In this document: one piece after another, positions 15,591 through 24,832 of the stretch
Position numbering within the stretch: the stretch's first letter is position 1
How the letters are laid out: each line of letters opens with the position of its first letter
Assembly: GCA_964565415.1 (NCBI GenBank)
Contig: CAZMEX010000016.1
Location: 1 to 54,856 of the forward strand
Source: JAIOSM01 sp964565415
GTDB taxonomy: Bacteria > Desulfobacterota > Desulfobacteria > Desulfobacterales > Desulfobacteraceae
Direction: 5' to 3'
Length of the DNA: 54,856 nucleotides
Position numbers and translations under genes: made by a program
Notes under the pieces: generated by a model
The model's database searches: none
Seen by the model: the letters and a program-made list of their open reading frames with translations, nothing else
What the model was told of the DNA's origin: nothing

Positions 15591-16934
15591 CTATATATAT
15601 TTTTTAACCTCTTTACAAATTAACTTACAATAATTATTTGTGATCTCTCTGTCAGGTCCCTCAATCATAATCCTTAACAATGGTTGCGTCCCTGAATATC
15701 TGATCAACACCCTGCCCTCAGAACCAAGTTCAGTTTCAACCTGTTTTATTGTATCAGCTACCTTTTTTATATTCATCAAATCTGGCTTGGAATTTTTAAC
15801 TTTTACATTCATAAGAACCTGGGGATATATTTTCATAACTTGAGCAAGTTCTGAGAGAGGTTTTTGAGTATATGCCATAACTTCAATTATTCTTAAAGCA
15901 CTTAAAATTCCATCACCGGTTGTATGATACTTTGAGAATATCAAATGCCCTGAATCTTCACCACCAATAACCGCATTATTTTCTCTCATCTCTTTGATTA
16001 CATTAATGTCTCCCACATCAGTAACAATATGATCTATGCCAGACTCTTTTAAAAACCGGACAAGCCCTATATTACTCATAACAGTACTGACAACTTTATT
16101 ATTATCAAGATTGCCTTGATCTTGTAAAAATTTTGAACATATTGCAAGTATTCTGTCGCCTTTAACTTCAAAACCTTTTTCATCAATGGCAATGAGCCTG
16201 TCAGCATCCCCATCAAAAGCAAAACCTAGGTCCGCACACTTTTTAACAACATTGTTTGATAAAATTTGTGTGTGTTGGGACCCGCATTTTTCATTAATAT
16301 TTTTACCATCTGGAAGATTAAATATAAAATCAACATCAAATTTTGAACTTGAAAATACCTCAGGTGCAGTATTAAATGCAGCACCATTGGAACAATCAAT
16401 TATAATTTTAATCTGTTTTTTTATTAAATTATGATCCAGGGTTGATTTTAAAAAATCAGCGTATTGCTCCACTGCATTTGTTATATTTGAAATCCTACCG
16501 ATACTGTTTATACCAGCATACTCTTTGTTTTCATGAATAAAATTTTCTATATAATTTTGATCTGATTCATCAAGTTTATTACCATTACCATTAAATATTT
16601 TAATCCCATTGTCCTGGTAAGGATTATGGGATGCGGAAATTACAATGCCTGCCCCTGCATCACTCTCATTTATTGTTAAATATGCAACAGCTGGAGTTGG
16701 AATTATTCCTGCAATTTTACAATCAATACCAGTAGATACAATGCCTGCGGATAATGACGCTTCAAGCATATCACCAGATTGGCGTGTATCTTTGCCAACT
16801 ATAATTGATTTATACCCACCCTTTTTTACAAGGAGTCCAGCAGCTCTTCCAATCTGTAATGCAATCTCACATGTAATGGGATGCCTGTTTGCAACCCCCC
16901 TTATACCATCGGTGCCAAAAAGTTTTTCTGTCAT
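15591..16934 (-). CDS. glmM: phosphoglucosamine mutase
   Basis: It interconverts glucosamine-6-phosphate and glucosamine-1-phosphate for UDP-GlcNAc, peptidoglycan and LPS. At 447 residues it has normal GlmM length and the N-terminal LFGTDGIRGVAN signature. The phosphoserine loop is SASHNP (Ser102), the metal loop is DGDADR (Asp241, 243, 245), the sugar-specificity loop includes GGEDSGH, and the phosphate-binding loop is RYSGTQPLLRIM. The sugar loop and N-terminal signature favour GlmM over phosphomannomutase. It starts 11 bases after the GlmU-like gene on the same strand, so the pair looks co-transcribed and devoted to amino-sugar nucleotide formation. Confidence 0.96.
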   Translation of the reverse strand: MTEKLFGTDGIRGVANRHPITCEIALQIGRAAGLLVKKGGYKSIIVGKDTRQSGDMLEASLSAGIVSTGIDCKIAGIIPTPAVAYLTINESDAGAGIVISASHNPYQDNGIKIFNGNGNKLDESDQNYIENFIHENKEYAGINSIGRISNITNAVEQYADFLKSTLDHNLIKKQIKIIIDCSNGAAFNTAPEVFSSSKFDVDFIFNLPDGKNINEKCGSQHTQILSNNVVKKCADLGFAFDGDADRLIAIDEKGFEVKGDRILAICSKFLQDQGNLDNNKVVSTVMSNIGLVRFLKESGIDHIVTDVGDINVIKEMRENNAVIGGEDSGHLIFSKYHTTGDGILSALRIIEVMAYTQKPLSELAQVMKIYPQVLMNVKVKNSKPDLMNIKKVADTIKQVETELGSEGRVLIRYSGTQPLLRIMIEGPDREITNNYCKLICKEVKKYI

Positions 16935-16945
16935 AAGTATAATGC

Positions 16946-18103
16946 CTATACCTTTATCTTTTCAAATATTTTATATTCTATACTGTAAAGCCATCTGCTT
17001 AATTTTGAAGCATTTGAAGCTTCCATACCTTTTATAAATTTAATATACTGCTCTTCATTAGTATTAATATCGGGTTTTGAATCTGTGAAGTTATAATCTT
17101 TCTGGCTTATTAAAAATTCTTTATTTTCAGGAAAGCTATCTATAATATTTTTCTGTTTTTTTATAGCGTTACTTTTTTTAAGATTACAAATAAACTCATC
17201 TAATCTTTTAATTCTTTCATCAATAGCTTTACCCAAAGTCAGAACCATACCGGAAAGCAGCTGTTTTGAAAAAAAATCTCTGGCAAACATCGATCTAATT
17301 TCCCTATACCAGTTCAAAAGTGCAATTAGAGAGGAAATATATGATATATTATTATTAAAAATTCTTGCGACATTATTATAAACATGTGCACCTCTTGTAA
17401 TAGATGCCTCTTTTAAGGAACCGCCCAGAAGTAATTTATCTGTTTTCAATTCATCTTTTCTGATAATACTTCCTGCAACAGTTAAACAGCCAAAACCTAT
17501 TTTACATGGACCCACAAGACCGCCCTGCCCTCCTAAAAAGATAGGATTCTGATTCAGAAAAACTCCTTGGTAAACATTGCCCATCATGGAAGGTGTTGCC
17601 TTGTCCTGATTAGGTGTATAATTAAAATGAATATAGGAGCTGCCAACCTCGCTGTGGTTCTTTTTGTCTGTTCCCCCTGCCATAAAGCAATCACAAAAAT
17701 TAATAAGGCTTCCCAGGGTTACAAAGGGGAATAAAATTGTCTGCTTTAATCCCACACAATGTGCTGCACTTGAATGCTCTTCAAGGATTGTACCACCACG
17801 AACATGGCCGCTTGACCCAAAAGAATTTTTCCCTGCAAAGCAGGCTTCTTGAAAAAAGCCTCCCCTTAAAGATGTGTCAGGTCCAACATAACAATCTTTA
17901 ATAGTGACAGGTGCCTCTTCTCCTAAAACAACTCCTTTACAAATAAGTGTTTTTGCACCTGTAATTCTTACTCCAGGGTAGATAGTTACATTTTTTTCTG
18001 AAATTCTGTTAAGGTCAATCTCTGATCCGATCAATACAGATTCAGGATTTAAAATCTTAACTCCCTTATCCATAAGCTGTTTATGTTTTTTTAAATTTGT
18101 CAT
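16946..18103 (-). CDS. GlmU-like left-handed beta-helix protein without the nucleotidyltransferase domain
   Basis: A 385-residue protein whose N terminus matches the junction at which the acetyltransferase half of GlmU begins: LMDKGVKILNPESVLIG, then VTIYPGVRITG (39-49), as in the GlmU start of the left-handed beta-helix. Hexapeptide-like turns continue to about residue 235. KNHSEVGSSYIHFNY (148-162) parallels the GlmU KxNHxxYxGD...NY active-site region, with H150 and N161. There is no GT-A pyrophosphorylase domain or GGxGTRM loop; a helical lysine-rich C-terminal part (about 240-385) has no recognised match. Adjacent glmM suggests acetylation of glucosamine-1-phosphate or a related sugar. 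A full GlmU may exist elsewhere in the genome. Family fold is clear, enzymatic role inferred. Confidence 0.72.
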   Translation of the reverse strand: MTNLKKHKQLMDKGVKILNPESVLIGSEIDLNRISEKNVTIYPGVRITGAKTLICKGVVLGEEAPVTIKDCYVGPDTSLRGGFFQEACFAGKNSFGSSGHVRGGTILEEHSSAAHCVGLKQTILFPFVTLGSLINFCDCFMAGGTDKKNHSEVGSSYIHFNYTPNQDKATPSMMGNVYQGVFLNQNPIFLGGQGGLVGPCKIGFGCLTVAGSIIRKDELKTDKLLLGGSLKEASITRGAHVYNNVARIFNNNISYISSLIALLNWYREIRSMFARDFFSKQLLSGMVLTLGKAIDERIKRLDEFICNLKKSNAIKKQKNIIDSFPENKEFLISQKDYNFTDSKPDINTNEEQYIKFIKGMEASNASKLSRWLYSIEYKIFEKIKV

Positions 18104-18132
18104 AATACCTGATAAAAATTAAAGTAAATTAG

Positions 18133-18161
18133 TTGTTAAAAAATCAAGTTTGCTTTACTAT
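18133..18161 (+). promoter_or_regulatory. probable sigma-70 promoter of pgi
   Basis: TTGTTA (18133-18138) and TACTAT (18156-18161), 17-base spacer, in the 97-base gap between the divergent GlmU-like gene and pgi. The ATG at 18201 is preceded by AGGAGA. Confidence 0.4.
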
Positions 18162-18200
18162 ATTTATATTATCCTTTTAAAAAATCAATAGGAGATAAGA

Positions 18201-19829
18201 ATGAATAGAACAAATTTATTCATAAATAGTAATTCATGGCAATCTCTTCAAAATAAAATTTGTAAACTGAATAGAAAAGAATTTCACTTAAAATCTTTAA
18301 TTACCAGGAAAAATCGATTTAAAAATTTTTCCATAAGAGAATGCAAATTTTTATACGATTTTTCTAAACAGAGAATTGATGAAGAGATATTTGCTGATTT
18401 GCTTCAAATGTCTAAGGAATTGAAATTAAGAGACAAGTTTGTTGATATTACAAATGGTGTTATTGCAAACTCAACAGAAAAAAGAGCAGCTCTCCATACT
18501 GCAACCAGAGATTTTTCTGGTAAAAAAATAGTGGTTGATAATAAAAATATCATGCCGGATATTATCAAGGTAAATAGAAATATCAAACTATTTTCAAAAA
18601 AAATCCATGACCAAACCATTAGATCACAGTCAAACAAAGGTTTTGCCGATGTTGTAGTTATTGGTATTGGCGGGTCTTATTTGGGTTGCGATTTTATATA
18701 TAATGCACTGTTGAGCAATTATAAACCTAAACTAAATCTTCATTTTCTAAGTAATGTTGATATTGATAACTTTGGTGAGATCATATCAAAAATAGACCTT
18801 GATACAACATTGTGGATTGTAATATCGAAAAGTTACACCACCACGGAAACAATGGCGAACCTAAACCAGACACGCTCCTTTTTAAAAAATGGAGGCGTCA
18901 ATCCTGAAAAACATCTTGTTACAATCACAAGCAAAGGCAGCCCGGGAGATAACTCTTTAAATCCTGTTTTAGCCTCCTTTAATATGTTTGATTTTATTGG
19001 CGGGCGATATAGTGTAACATCTGCTGTGGGTGGTGTTCCCCTAAGTCTTGCTTTTGGGTATGATGTGTTTGAAAAATTTCTGAAAGGTGCCCATGAAATG
19101 GATGAACATGCTAAGAATAGTGACAACAGAGAAAATATTCCACTTATTGCATCATTGATAAATATATACAATTCCAATGCCTTAGGTTATACAGCCATGG
19201 GAATAATACCATACAGCAATGCTCTTTGTAAGCTTACGGCACACATTCAACAACTCAGTATGGAAAGCCTTGGTAAATCAACAACTAAAAACAGAGAACC
19301 TGTAAAATACCCCACAGGAACAATTGTTTTTGGCGAACCTGGCACCAATGCACAGCACTCATTTTTTCAGCTTGCACATCAGGGAATGGCTTTTCCAATA
19401 GAGTTTATTGGTATTATAAACCCTGGATTCACGGGAGGGCAGTTTAAATTTAACGGCGTATACAACCACCAAGAGCTTTGGGCAAATATGTTATCCCAGG
19501 CCATTACCCTTGCAACTGGTAAAGAAAGCAGTGATCAGGCAAGATCTTTTCCAGGTAACAGACCATCTTCCACTATTATCATTGAAAATCTTAAGGCAGA
19601 TAACATTGGAAAACTTTTGTCGTATTATGAAGCTAAAACAATTTTTGAGGGGTTGATTTTAGATATTAATCCTTTTGATCAATTTGGTGTTGAGCTGGGC
19701 AAATTAAATGCTGAACCCATAAGAGAACAAATTATTAGAAAAAATGAGAATGAAAATTATCAAATAAATGGTATTGACAATGTCTCAAAATTCTATCTTG
19801 ATTTGCTCTATTCAAAAAAAATGTCCTGA
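18201..19829 (+). CDS. pgi: glucose-6-phosphate isomerase
   Basis: It interconverts glucose-6-phosphate and fructose-6-phosphate in glycolysis and gluconeogenesis. The 542-residue length is that of the classical long PGI. Motifs seen: NSTEKRAALHTATRD near residue 90, GIGGSYLG (155-162), ISKSYTTTETM, the first PGI signature FIGGRYSVTSAVG, GEPGTNAQHSFFQLAHQG with the catalytic glutamate and histidine, and the second signature NPFDQFGVELGK. It is a single gene with AGGAGA before the ATG. Its stop lies two bases from the stop of the convergent KAS III gene, so no room is left for a separate terminator. Confidence 0.96.
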   Translation: MNRTNLFINSNSWQSLQNKICKLNRKEFHLKSLITRKNRFKNFSIRECKFLYDFSKQRIDEEIFADLLQMSKELKLRDKFVDITNGVIANSTEKRAALHTATRDFSGKKIVVDNKNIMPDIIKVNRNIKLFSKKIHDQTIRSQSNKGFADVVVIGIGGSYLGCDFIYNALLSNYKPKLNLHFLSNVDIDNFGEIISKIDLDTTLWIVISKSYTTTETMANLNQTRSFLKNGGVNPEKHLVTITSKGSPGDNSLNPVLASFNMFDFIGGRYSVTSAVGGVPLSLAFGYDVFEKFLKGAHEMDEHAKNSDNRENIPLIASLINIYNSNALGYTAMGIIPYSNALCKLTAHIQQLSMESLGKSTTKNREPVKYPTGTIVFGEPGTNAQHSFFQLAHQGMAFPIEFIGIINPGFTGGQFKFNGVYNHQELWANMLSQAITLATGKESSDQARSFPGNRPSSTIIIENLKADNIGKLLSYYEAKTIFEGLILDINPFDQFGVELGKLNAEPIREQIIRKNENENYQINGIDNVSKFYLDLLYSKKMS

Positions 19830-19831
19830 AT

Positions 19832-20845
19832 TTATAAAAATTTATATAATACTCCGCCCCAGGTAAGACCTGCTCCTAAACCTGTAAACATAACAAGGTC
19901 ACCGCTTTTTCCAATAACTCCCTGTTCCATCGCTTCATCTAAAGCAATTGGAATGGTTGCAGCAGTGGTGTTTCCATATTTTTGTATATTGTTGAACATT
20001 TTTGACTGGTCAAGTTTTAATATATCACAATATGCCTGGTTTATACGCAAATTTGCCTGGTGAGGGATAATTAAATCTAAATCTTCAAGCTTTAAGTTGG
20101 CTTTTTTTAAAATTTTCATTGTAACTTTTGGTAATCTTTTAAGAGCAGCCTTAAATACAGCTTTCCCATCCATTGAAACATAATATCTATCGGAAGTTGG
20201 GCTGACATCTAAAGGAATGCGTTGTTTTAATTTTGAGGCAGGTAATTCAACAGTTAGTGCATCAGCCATATTACCATCTGCATACAGACATGTTGTTATA
20301 ACACCAATATCTTCCTCTGTATCAATTCCTTCAATACATACTGCGGCTCCTCCATCTCCAAAGATAACAGTGACATCTCTTCCCCTGGTTGTTTTATCAA
20401 GCCCTGTGCTATGAACTTCTGCACAAACTAAAAGGACTTTGTTTGCAAGACCGCTTTTAATATAAGAATCTGCTGTGGCAAGCCCATATAGAAAGCCTGT
20501 GCATTGTTGTCGTATATCCAAGGCAGGGGTTGTTTTTAATCCTAATTTGGCTTGTAAAAGGCAGCCGGGACCCGGGAAAAAAATATCAGGGCTGACAGTT
20601 GCAAAGATTATAAAATCAATATCTTCTGGAATCCAGCCTGCCTTTTCAAGTGCAATGTTTGATGCTTCGAGTCCAAGATCAGAAACACCTACACCACCCT
20701 CTTCTGGAACCCAGTAACGTTGTTCTATACCAGTTCTTTGCCTTATCCATTCATCAGATGTATCCAGGAATTTTACAAGGTCATCATTTGTAACAACTCT
20801 GGATGGTAGAGCTCGACCAGTACTTTTTATTATTGATCTTCTCAT
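19832..20845 (-). CDS. beta-ketoacyl-ACP synthase III (FabH-type)
   Basis: A 337-residue thiolase-fold condensing enzyme with the KAS III catalytic triad: Cys115 (RQQCTGFLYG), His262 (IPHQANLRI) and Asn292 (YGNTTAATIP). The C-terminal MFTGLGAGLTWG glycine loop is present. Family members start fatty-acid chains by condensing acetyl-CoA with malonyl-ACP; others serve branched-chain, PQS or hydrocarbon pathways. The SPDIFFPGPGCLLQ substrate-loop region differs from classical FabH (which has a more alanine-rich STTxxxFPS segment), so starter specificity may differ. No fabD, fabG or acpP adjoins it, so the symbol fabH is withheld. Single minus-strand gene. Confidence 0.88.
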   Translation of the reverse strand: MRRSIIKSTGRALPSRVVTNDDLVKFLDTSDEWIRQRTGIEQRYWVPEEGGVGVSDLGLEASNIALEKAGWIPEDIDFIIFATVSPDIFFPGPGCLLQAKLGLKTTPALDIRQQCTGFLYGLATADSYIKSGLANKVLLVCAEVHSTGLDKTTRGRDVTVIFGDGGAAVCIEGIDTEEDIGVITTCLYADGNMADALTVELPASKLKQRIPLDVSPTSDRYYVSMDGKAVFKAALKRLPKVTMKILKKANLKLEDLDLIIPHQANLRINQAYCDILKLDQSKMFNNIQKYGNTTAATIPIALDEAMEQGVIGKSGDLVMFTGLGAGLTWGGVLYKFL

Positions 20846-20973
20846 ATTTTTCCTTCAAAATTCACAGTTTTGTAATTGCTTTCCAATGTTTTGTACTGTA
20901 TTGTTTTTTTAAAAATATATATTATTTATAAGGGTATATAAACTATTTTTTAAACCCAAGTAAAGGAAAAATA

Positions 20974-21906
20974 TTGTTCACACAAATTATTATTTTATTT
21001 TCAGGTCTGATACTGCTCTATGTCGGATCTGAGCTGCTTGTAAACGGTTCATCCTCCACAGCGCTTATGTATTCCATAAAGCCTGTCATAATTGGACTTA
21101 CCATTGTGTCCTTTGCAACATCTGCCCCGGAACTTCTTGTGAGCTTTGTAGCTGCGCTGAAAGGATCTGGAGACATCTCTGTTGGTAATATTCTTGGATC
21201 AAATGTTATCAATATTGCCTTGGTACTTGGAATCAGTGCAATGATTAGAAAGGTTGATATTAAAAACCAGATCATACGTTTTGAACTCCCTTTTATGTTA
21301 TTTATATCAATCATCTTCTGGGTACTATGTCTTGATTGTGAAGTTGGATATTTTGATGGCATTGTTTTACTATCTCTTCTTTTGGCTTTTTTATTTGTAA
21401 GTATAAAAAATGCAAAATACCAAAACCAAACAGGTAAATCTCCTGATAAATCAAGAAAAAAACTTCTAATTAATATTTTGTATATACTTACAGGCCTGAC
21501 TGCTTTAGCTTTTGGAGCAAATATGGTTGTAAAAAATGCCATTATTATTGCAAAAACAATTGGGCTGTCTGAAGTATTTATTGGAATCTCAATTGTCGCA
21601 CTTGGTACATCTTTACCAGAGCTTGCCACTTCAGCGGTTGCTGCTGCCAAAGGACACAGTGATATCTCTGTTGGGAATGTTGTTGGGAGTAATATATTTA
21701 ATATTTGCCTTGTCATGGGCATTGTGGGCATCTTAAACCCCACTGAAGTTAATAAAAGCCTTTTATATTTTGAAATCCCATTTATGGTATTTTTGTCAAT
21801 AGTTTTTTATATTATTTCAATAAAATATAAAAAAATAAACGCCTTATCTGGCGCAGCTTTTATAGTTTTTTTCTTAATTTATAACATTATTTCCTACACA
21901 AAATAG
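20974..21906 (+). CDS. calcium/sodium antiporter, CaCA family (YrbG-like)
   Basis: A 310-residue inner-membrane protein with about ten transmembrane segments arranged as two inverted halves. The two alpha repeats are evident: SFATSAPELLVSFVAALKGS with ISVGNILGSNVINIALVLG in the first half, and ALGTSLPELATSAVAAAKG with ISVGNVVGSNIFNICLVMG in the second. The acidic residue of each PEL motif and the GSN/N residues line the ion path in the family. The start is TTG, chosen because AAAGGA lies 7 bases before it and the first membrane helix begins at residue 4. It is likely a single-gene unit. Ion preference (Ca2+, Na+ or K+) is not determinable here. Confidence 0.92.
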   Translation: MFTQIIILFSGLILLYVGSELLVNGSSSTALMYSIKPVIIGLTIVSFATSAPELLVSFVAALKGSGDISVGNILGSNVINIALVLGISAMIRKVDIKNQIIRFELPFMLFISIIFWVLCLDCEVGYFDGIVLLSLLLAFLFVSIKNAKYQNQTGKSPDKSRKKLLINILYILTGLTALAFGANMVVKNAIIIAKTIGLSEVFIGISIVALGTSLPELATSAVAAAKGHSDISVGNVVGSNIFNICLVMGIVGILNPTEVNKSLLYFEIPFMVFLSIVFYIISIKYKKINALSGAAFIVFFLIYNIISYTK

Positions 21907-22008
21907 TAAATAAAAATGGTACTTTTTTTATTTTTTTCTTGAATTAACTACCCAATCTATAATATGAATAATTATCACTATTATCTAAATATATTATAAA
22001 GGAGCAAT

Positions 22009-22395
22009 ATGATGGGTACCCATCGAATACTAATTGTAGATGACAGCAGAGATCTACTGGATACTTTTAACGATTTTTTCAATTCAATGGGATACCAGGT
22101 TAGCGTAGCACCTGATGGCTTTGAAGCGCTGAAACTGTTGCGAAATAACTCTCTTAATCATTTTGATCTATTGATTACAGATTTAGTTATGCCACAAATA
22201 AGCGGAGTTGGTCTTATTACAATTATTAAAAAAGAATTCCCAGGTCTTAAAATAATTGCCATGACTGGTTATGGCAATGAACCAGGTCTTCTTGCCACTG
22301 AAGCCCAGGCAGATCTTGTACTTTATAAACCCCTGGATTTATTCAAAATGGAAAAAAATATTTCTAAATTACTTAAAATCAATCATAATAAATAG
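22009..22395 (+). CDS. stand-alone response-regulator receiver protein
   Basis: A 128-residue CheY-like receiver with no output domain. The acidic pocket is D11/D12, the phospho-acceptor D58 (LLITDLVMP), the switch threonine T86 (AMTGYG) and K107 (LYKPLD). AAGGAG precedes the first of two adjacent ATGs. The next gene, 24 bases on, encodes a sigma-54 activator that lacks a receiver, so the pair resembles an NtrC-type regulator split into two proteins. No histidine kinase is in the window. Phosphorylation by a distant kinase and action through the neighbouring AAA+ protein are inference. Confidence 0.93.
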   Translation: MMGTHRILIVDDSRDLLDTFNDFFNSMGYQVSVAPDGFEALKLLRNNSLNHFDLLITDLVMPQISGVGLITIIKKEFPGLKIIAMTGYGNEPGLLATEAQADLVLYKPLDLFKMEKNISKLLKINHNK

Positions 22396-22419
22396 AAAAA
22401 GAGTAAAGGTTTTCTTAAA

Positions 22420-23478
22420 ATGAGAAAAGGTAAACAACCAATAATCGGAGTAAGCAACGCAATTTTAAAAATTAAAGAATTGATAAGCCATGTTGCAGGC
22501 ACCGGGCTCAATATACTAATTACCGGAGAAACTGGTGTAGGAAAAGATTTAATTGCACACAACCTATACGCATCTTCGCCAAGGGCTGAAAATAACTTTA
22601 TTAAAGTAAACTGTGCAGCACTTCCTGAAACACTTCTTGAGAGCGAATTATATGGATTTGAAAAAGGTGCTTTTACCGGTGCCCATAAAAACAGACCGGG
22701 AAAATTCCAAGCTGCTGATAAAGGAGTATTATTTCTTGATGAGATTGGCGATATGACCCTCTCTTTACAATCAAAAATGCTCCATGTGCTCCAGACCGGT
22801 GAATTTTCTCCAATTGGTTCAAATCAGGAATACAAAACTGATATTTGGGTAATCGCAGCTACTAATCATCAATTAGATGAAAAAATTATTAATAAAGAGT
22901 TTAGAGAAGACCTTTTTTATCGACTTAACATTATAAAAATAGATGTCCCACCTCTACGTGAACGACCAGAAGATATTCCTCCTGTTTTTGAATATTTTTT
23001 CAAAAAATACTCTTCTAAATATTCTGAAAACAAGGTAGATAAACCAGAGAAAAAAATATTTGAACAGCTGCTTAAATATCCATGGCCAGGGAACATCAGA
23101 GAACTTCAAAATTGTATAAAAAAACAGATGGTTTTAAATGATTGGGACAAGGTTTTAAATGAGTTATTAAGCAATTCAACTGCACCAAATAGTCCAATTA
23201 ATAATACTTTTAATGTTCTCCCTGATAACAATTCAGATACAACATCTGCCTTTATATCTGAATTCGTAAATTTTTCAAAAAACTCTGGTAATTTAATAGA
23301 GGAGATATCCCTTAAAAAAATTAAAAAGCAAGCTTGTGATAAAATTGAAAAAAATGTTATAAGTTATGTATTGAGTAAAGTTGCCTGGAATAGATCCAAG
23401 GCTTCAAAAATATTAAAAATCAGCTATAAAACATTACTTTACAAAATAAATGAACTTGATATTAACCCCCATATATAA
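22420..23478 (+). CDS. sigma-54-dependent transcriptional activator (AAA+ with Fis-type HTH, no receiver)
   Basis: A 352-residue enhancer-binding protein that begins directly with the AAA+ domain. Walker A GETGVGKD (36-43), the sigma-54 contact loop GAFTGA (83-88), Walker B LFLDEIG (104-110), sensor and arginine-finger region FREDLFYRLN (161-170) and PWPGNIRELQ (221-230) are all intact, so it should remodel sigma-54 polymerase. The C terminus (about 315-350) carries a Fis-like helix-turn-helix with SKASKILKISYKTLLYKI. There is no N-terminal sensory domain; the separate receiver encoded 24 bases upstream may supply that input. Downstream genes encode DamX-like and MreB-like proteins, possible targets, though I find no convincing -24/-12 promoter before them. 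Confidence 0.92.
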   Translation: MRKGKQPIIGVSNAILKIKELISHVAGTGLNILITGETGVGKDLIAHNLYASSPRAENNFIKVNCAALPETLLESELYGFEKGAFTGAHKNRPGKFQAADKGVLFLDEIGDMTLSLQSKMLHVLQTGEFSPIGSNQEYKTDIWVIAATNHQLDEKIINKEFREDLFYRLNIIKIDVPPLRERPEDIPPVFEYFFKKYSSKYSENKVDKPEKKIFEQLLKYPWPGNIRELQNCIKKQMVLNDWDKVLNELLSNSTAPNSPINNTFNVLPDNNSDTTSAFISEFVNFSKNSGNLIEEISLKKIKKQACDKIEKNVISYVLSKVAWNRSKASKILKISYKTLLYKINELDINPHI

Positions 23479-23535
23479 TTATGAGAGCTTTTCAAACTAT
23501 AATTTATCTATTTTTCTAATCTTGGGAATCTCTTA

Positions 23536-24819
23536 ATGAACAAGATTCATTTTGAAAATTCTGAAAATCCGTTTTCCTCAAAAATAAAAATATCCAATCT
23601 CTATTTAAACCCTTTTATTAATCAACTTTTTTCTGTTCTGGTCAACTCCATCGGTCAAAAGGATTTCTTAATTTTAGTATTGGGTGAATCTCAAAGCGGT
23701 AAAACTACACTGCTTTCTAAACTTATTACTCAAATTCAAGACAGTGTGAAACCCTGTAAACTCAATATCAACAGGAAGGATAAAAGTCCCAAATCAGCCA
23801 GAAATCAACTGTCTGCATTTTTATATAAAACAGAAGAGAGCCAGGTGATTATTTTAGATGATGCCCATCAATTAAGTGGTCAGGAGTTATCAATTATATT
23901 TCAAAATGCCTGGGACAGCAATAAGAAAACCAGTCAATTAATTTTGTTTTGCGAACCTGGGATTAACAGCATATTATCACCTCTGTTAAAAAAGATGCCA
24001 AAAAAAACTTCTGTTAATAAAATATATTTAAAAGAGTTAACAGAAAAGCAAACCAGAGATTACTTAAACCATTATCTTAAAATTTCAAATCTTCAAGACC
24101 AGTATGCTTTTTCTAAGGTTAGTATTAAAAATATTTATGTAAATTCAAAGGGTCTCCCAGGAAAAATTAACCATGAAGCTGCTGATATTTTTTCAGAAAC
24201 AAAAATAACCCCTCCAGATAGAAAAAAATTAAAACTTTTGGTGGGTATCACTATTAGTTGTGCAATAATAGCTGTTGTTATTTATGTTATAACCGGAGTT
24301 AATCCAAACAAAAATATTCCAGAACTTGTTACCTACCCTGAAACCATCATAAAAAAAATTGTATCTGTTGATAAACCAATTAAAGTTACTGATCCCAAAT
24401 TGGCAGGATCAACAGCACAGCCGGGAATTATTAAACCTGTGATAGTTAATGAAAAGGTAGAGAAAAAAACAATTAAAACCAATAATAACCAAATCATTTT
24501 TCAAGAGCAATGGATTTTAGACCAGGAACCACAACTGTTCACAATTCAGGTCATGGCTGCAACAGATGATGATTCCATCAATCGTTTTGTAAAATTGAAT
24601 AAAAATAATGACAACTCAATTGCTTACTATAAAATGCATTTTAAAAAAGATATCTGGTACAAGTTTATTACAGGTAAATATAAAACCTTTGAAAAAGCAA
24701 AACAAGCATCCCTTGGTCTTCCTGAAAATTTATTAAAATTAGGTCCATGGCCTCGCAAGTTTGCATCAATTCAAAGCGATATAAATACATTTATTAAAAC
24801 CAGCAAGCCCAATCAATAA
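23536..24819 (+). CDS. DamX-like membrane protein: AAA ATPase, one TM helix, SPOR-like C terminus
   Basis: A 427-residue protein. The N-terminal part (about 40-220) is an ExeA/DamX-type ATPase with Walker A GESQSGKT (50-57) and Walker B VIILDDAHQL. A single transmembrane helix follows (about 233-253, GITISCAIIAVVIYVITGV), then a lysine- and proline-rich linker, and a C-terminal region (about 335-410) beginning LFTIQVMAATDDDS and containing WYKFITGKYKTFEKA, which fits a SPOR peptidoglycan-binding domain. E. coli DamX has this layout and acts at the division septum on denuded glycan. GGGAA lies 8 bases before the ATG. The neighbouring MreB-family gene starts 13 bases on, favouring a shared cell-envelope role. 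SPOR assignment is by pattern. Confidence 0.78.
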   Translation: MNKIHFENSENPFSSKIKISNLYLNPFINQLFSVLVNSIGQKDFLILVLGESQSGKTTLLSKLITQIQDSVKPCKLNINRKDKSPKSARNQLSAFLYKTEESQVIILDDAHQLSGQELSIIFQNAWDSNKKTSQLILFCEPGINSILSPLLKKMPKKTSVNKIYLKELTEKQTRDYLNHYLKISNLQDQYAFSKVSIKNIYVNSKGLPGKINHEAADIFSETKITPPDRKKLKLLVGITISCAIIAVVIYVITGVNPNKNIPELVTYPETIIKKIVSVDKPIKVTDPKLAGSTAQPGIIKPVIVNEKVEKKTIKTNNNQIIFQEQWILDQEPQLFTIQVMAATDDDSINRFVKLNKNNDNSIAYYKMHFKKDIWYKFITGKYKTFEKAKQASLGLPENLLKLGPWPRKFASIQSDINTFIKTSKPNQ

Positions 24820-24832
24820 GGAGGGCTAAAAA

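Noticed and set aside
21018..21743. Long minus-strand open frame opposite the Na+/Ca2+ antiporter gene
   Set aside because: It mirrors the coding strand of a well-supported membrane transporter and resembles no protein family; a shadow frame.
21917..21932. TGGTAC followed by T-rich sequence as a sigma-54 -24/-12 promoter before the receiver gene
   Set aside because: The -24 half is tolerable but the -12 GC dinucleotide is absent; the match is within a T-rich run and not convincing.
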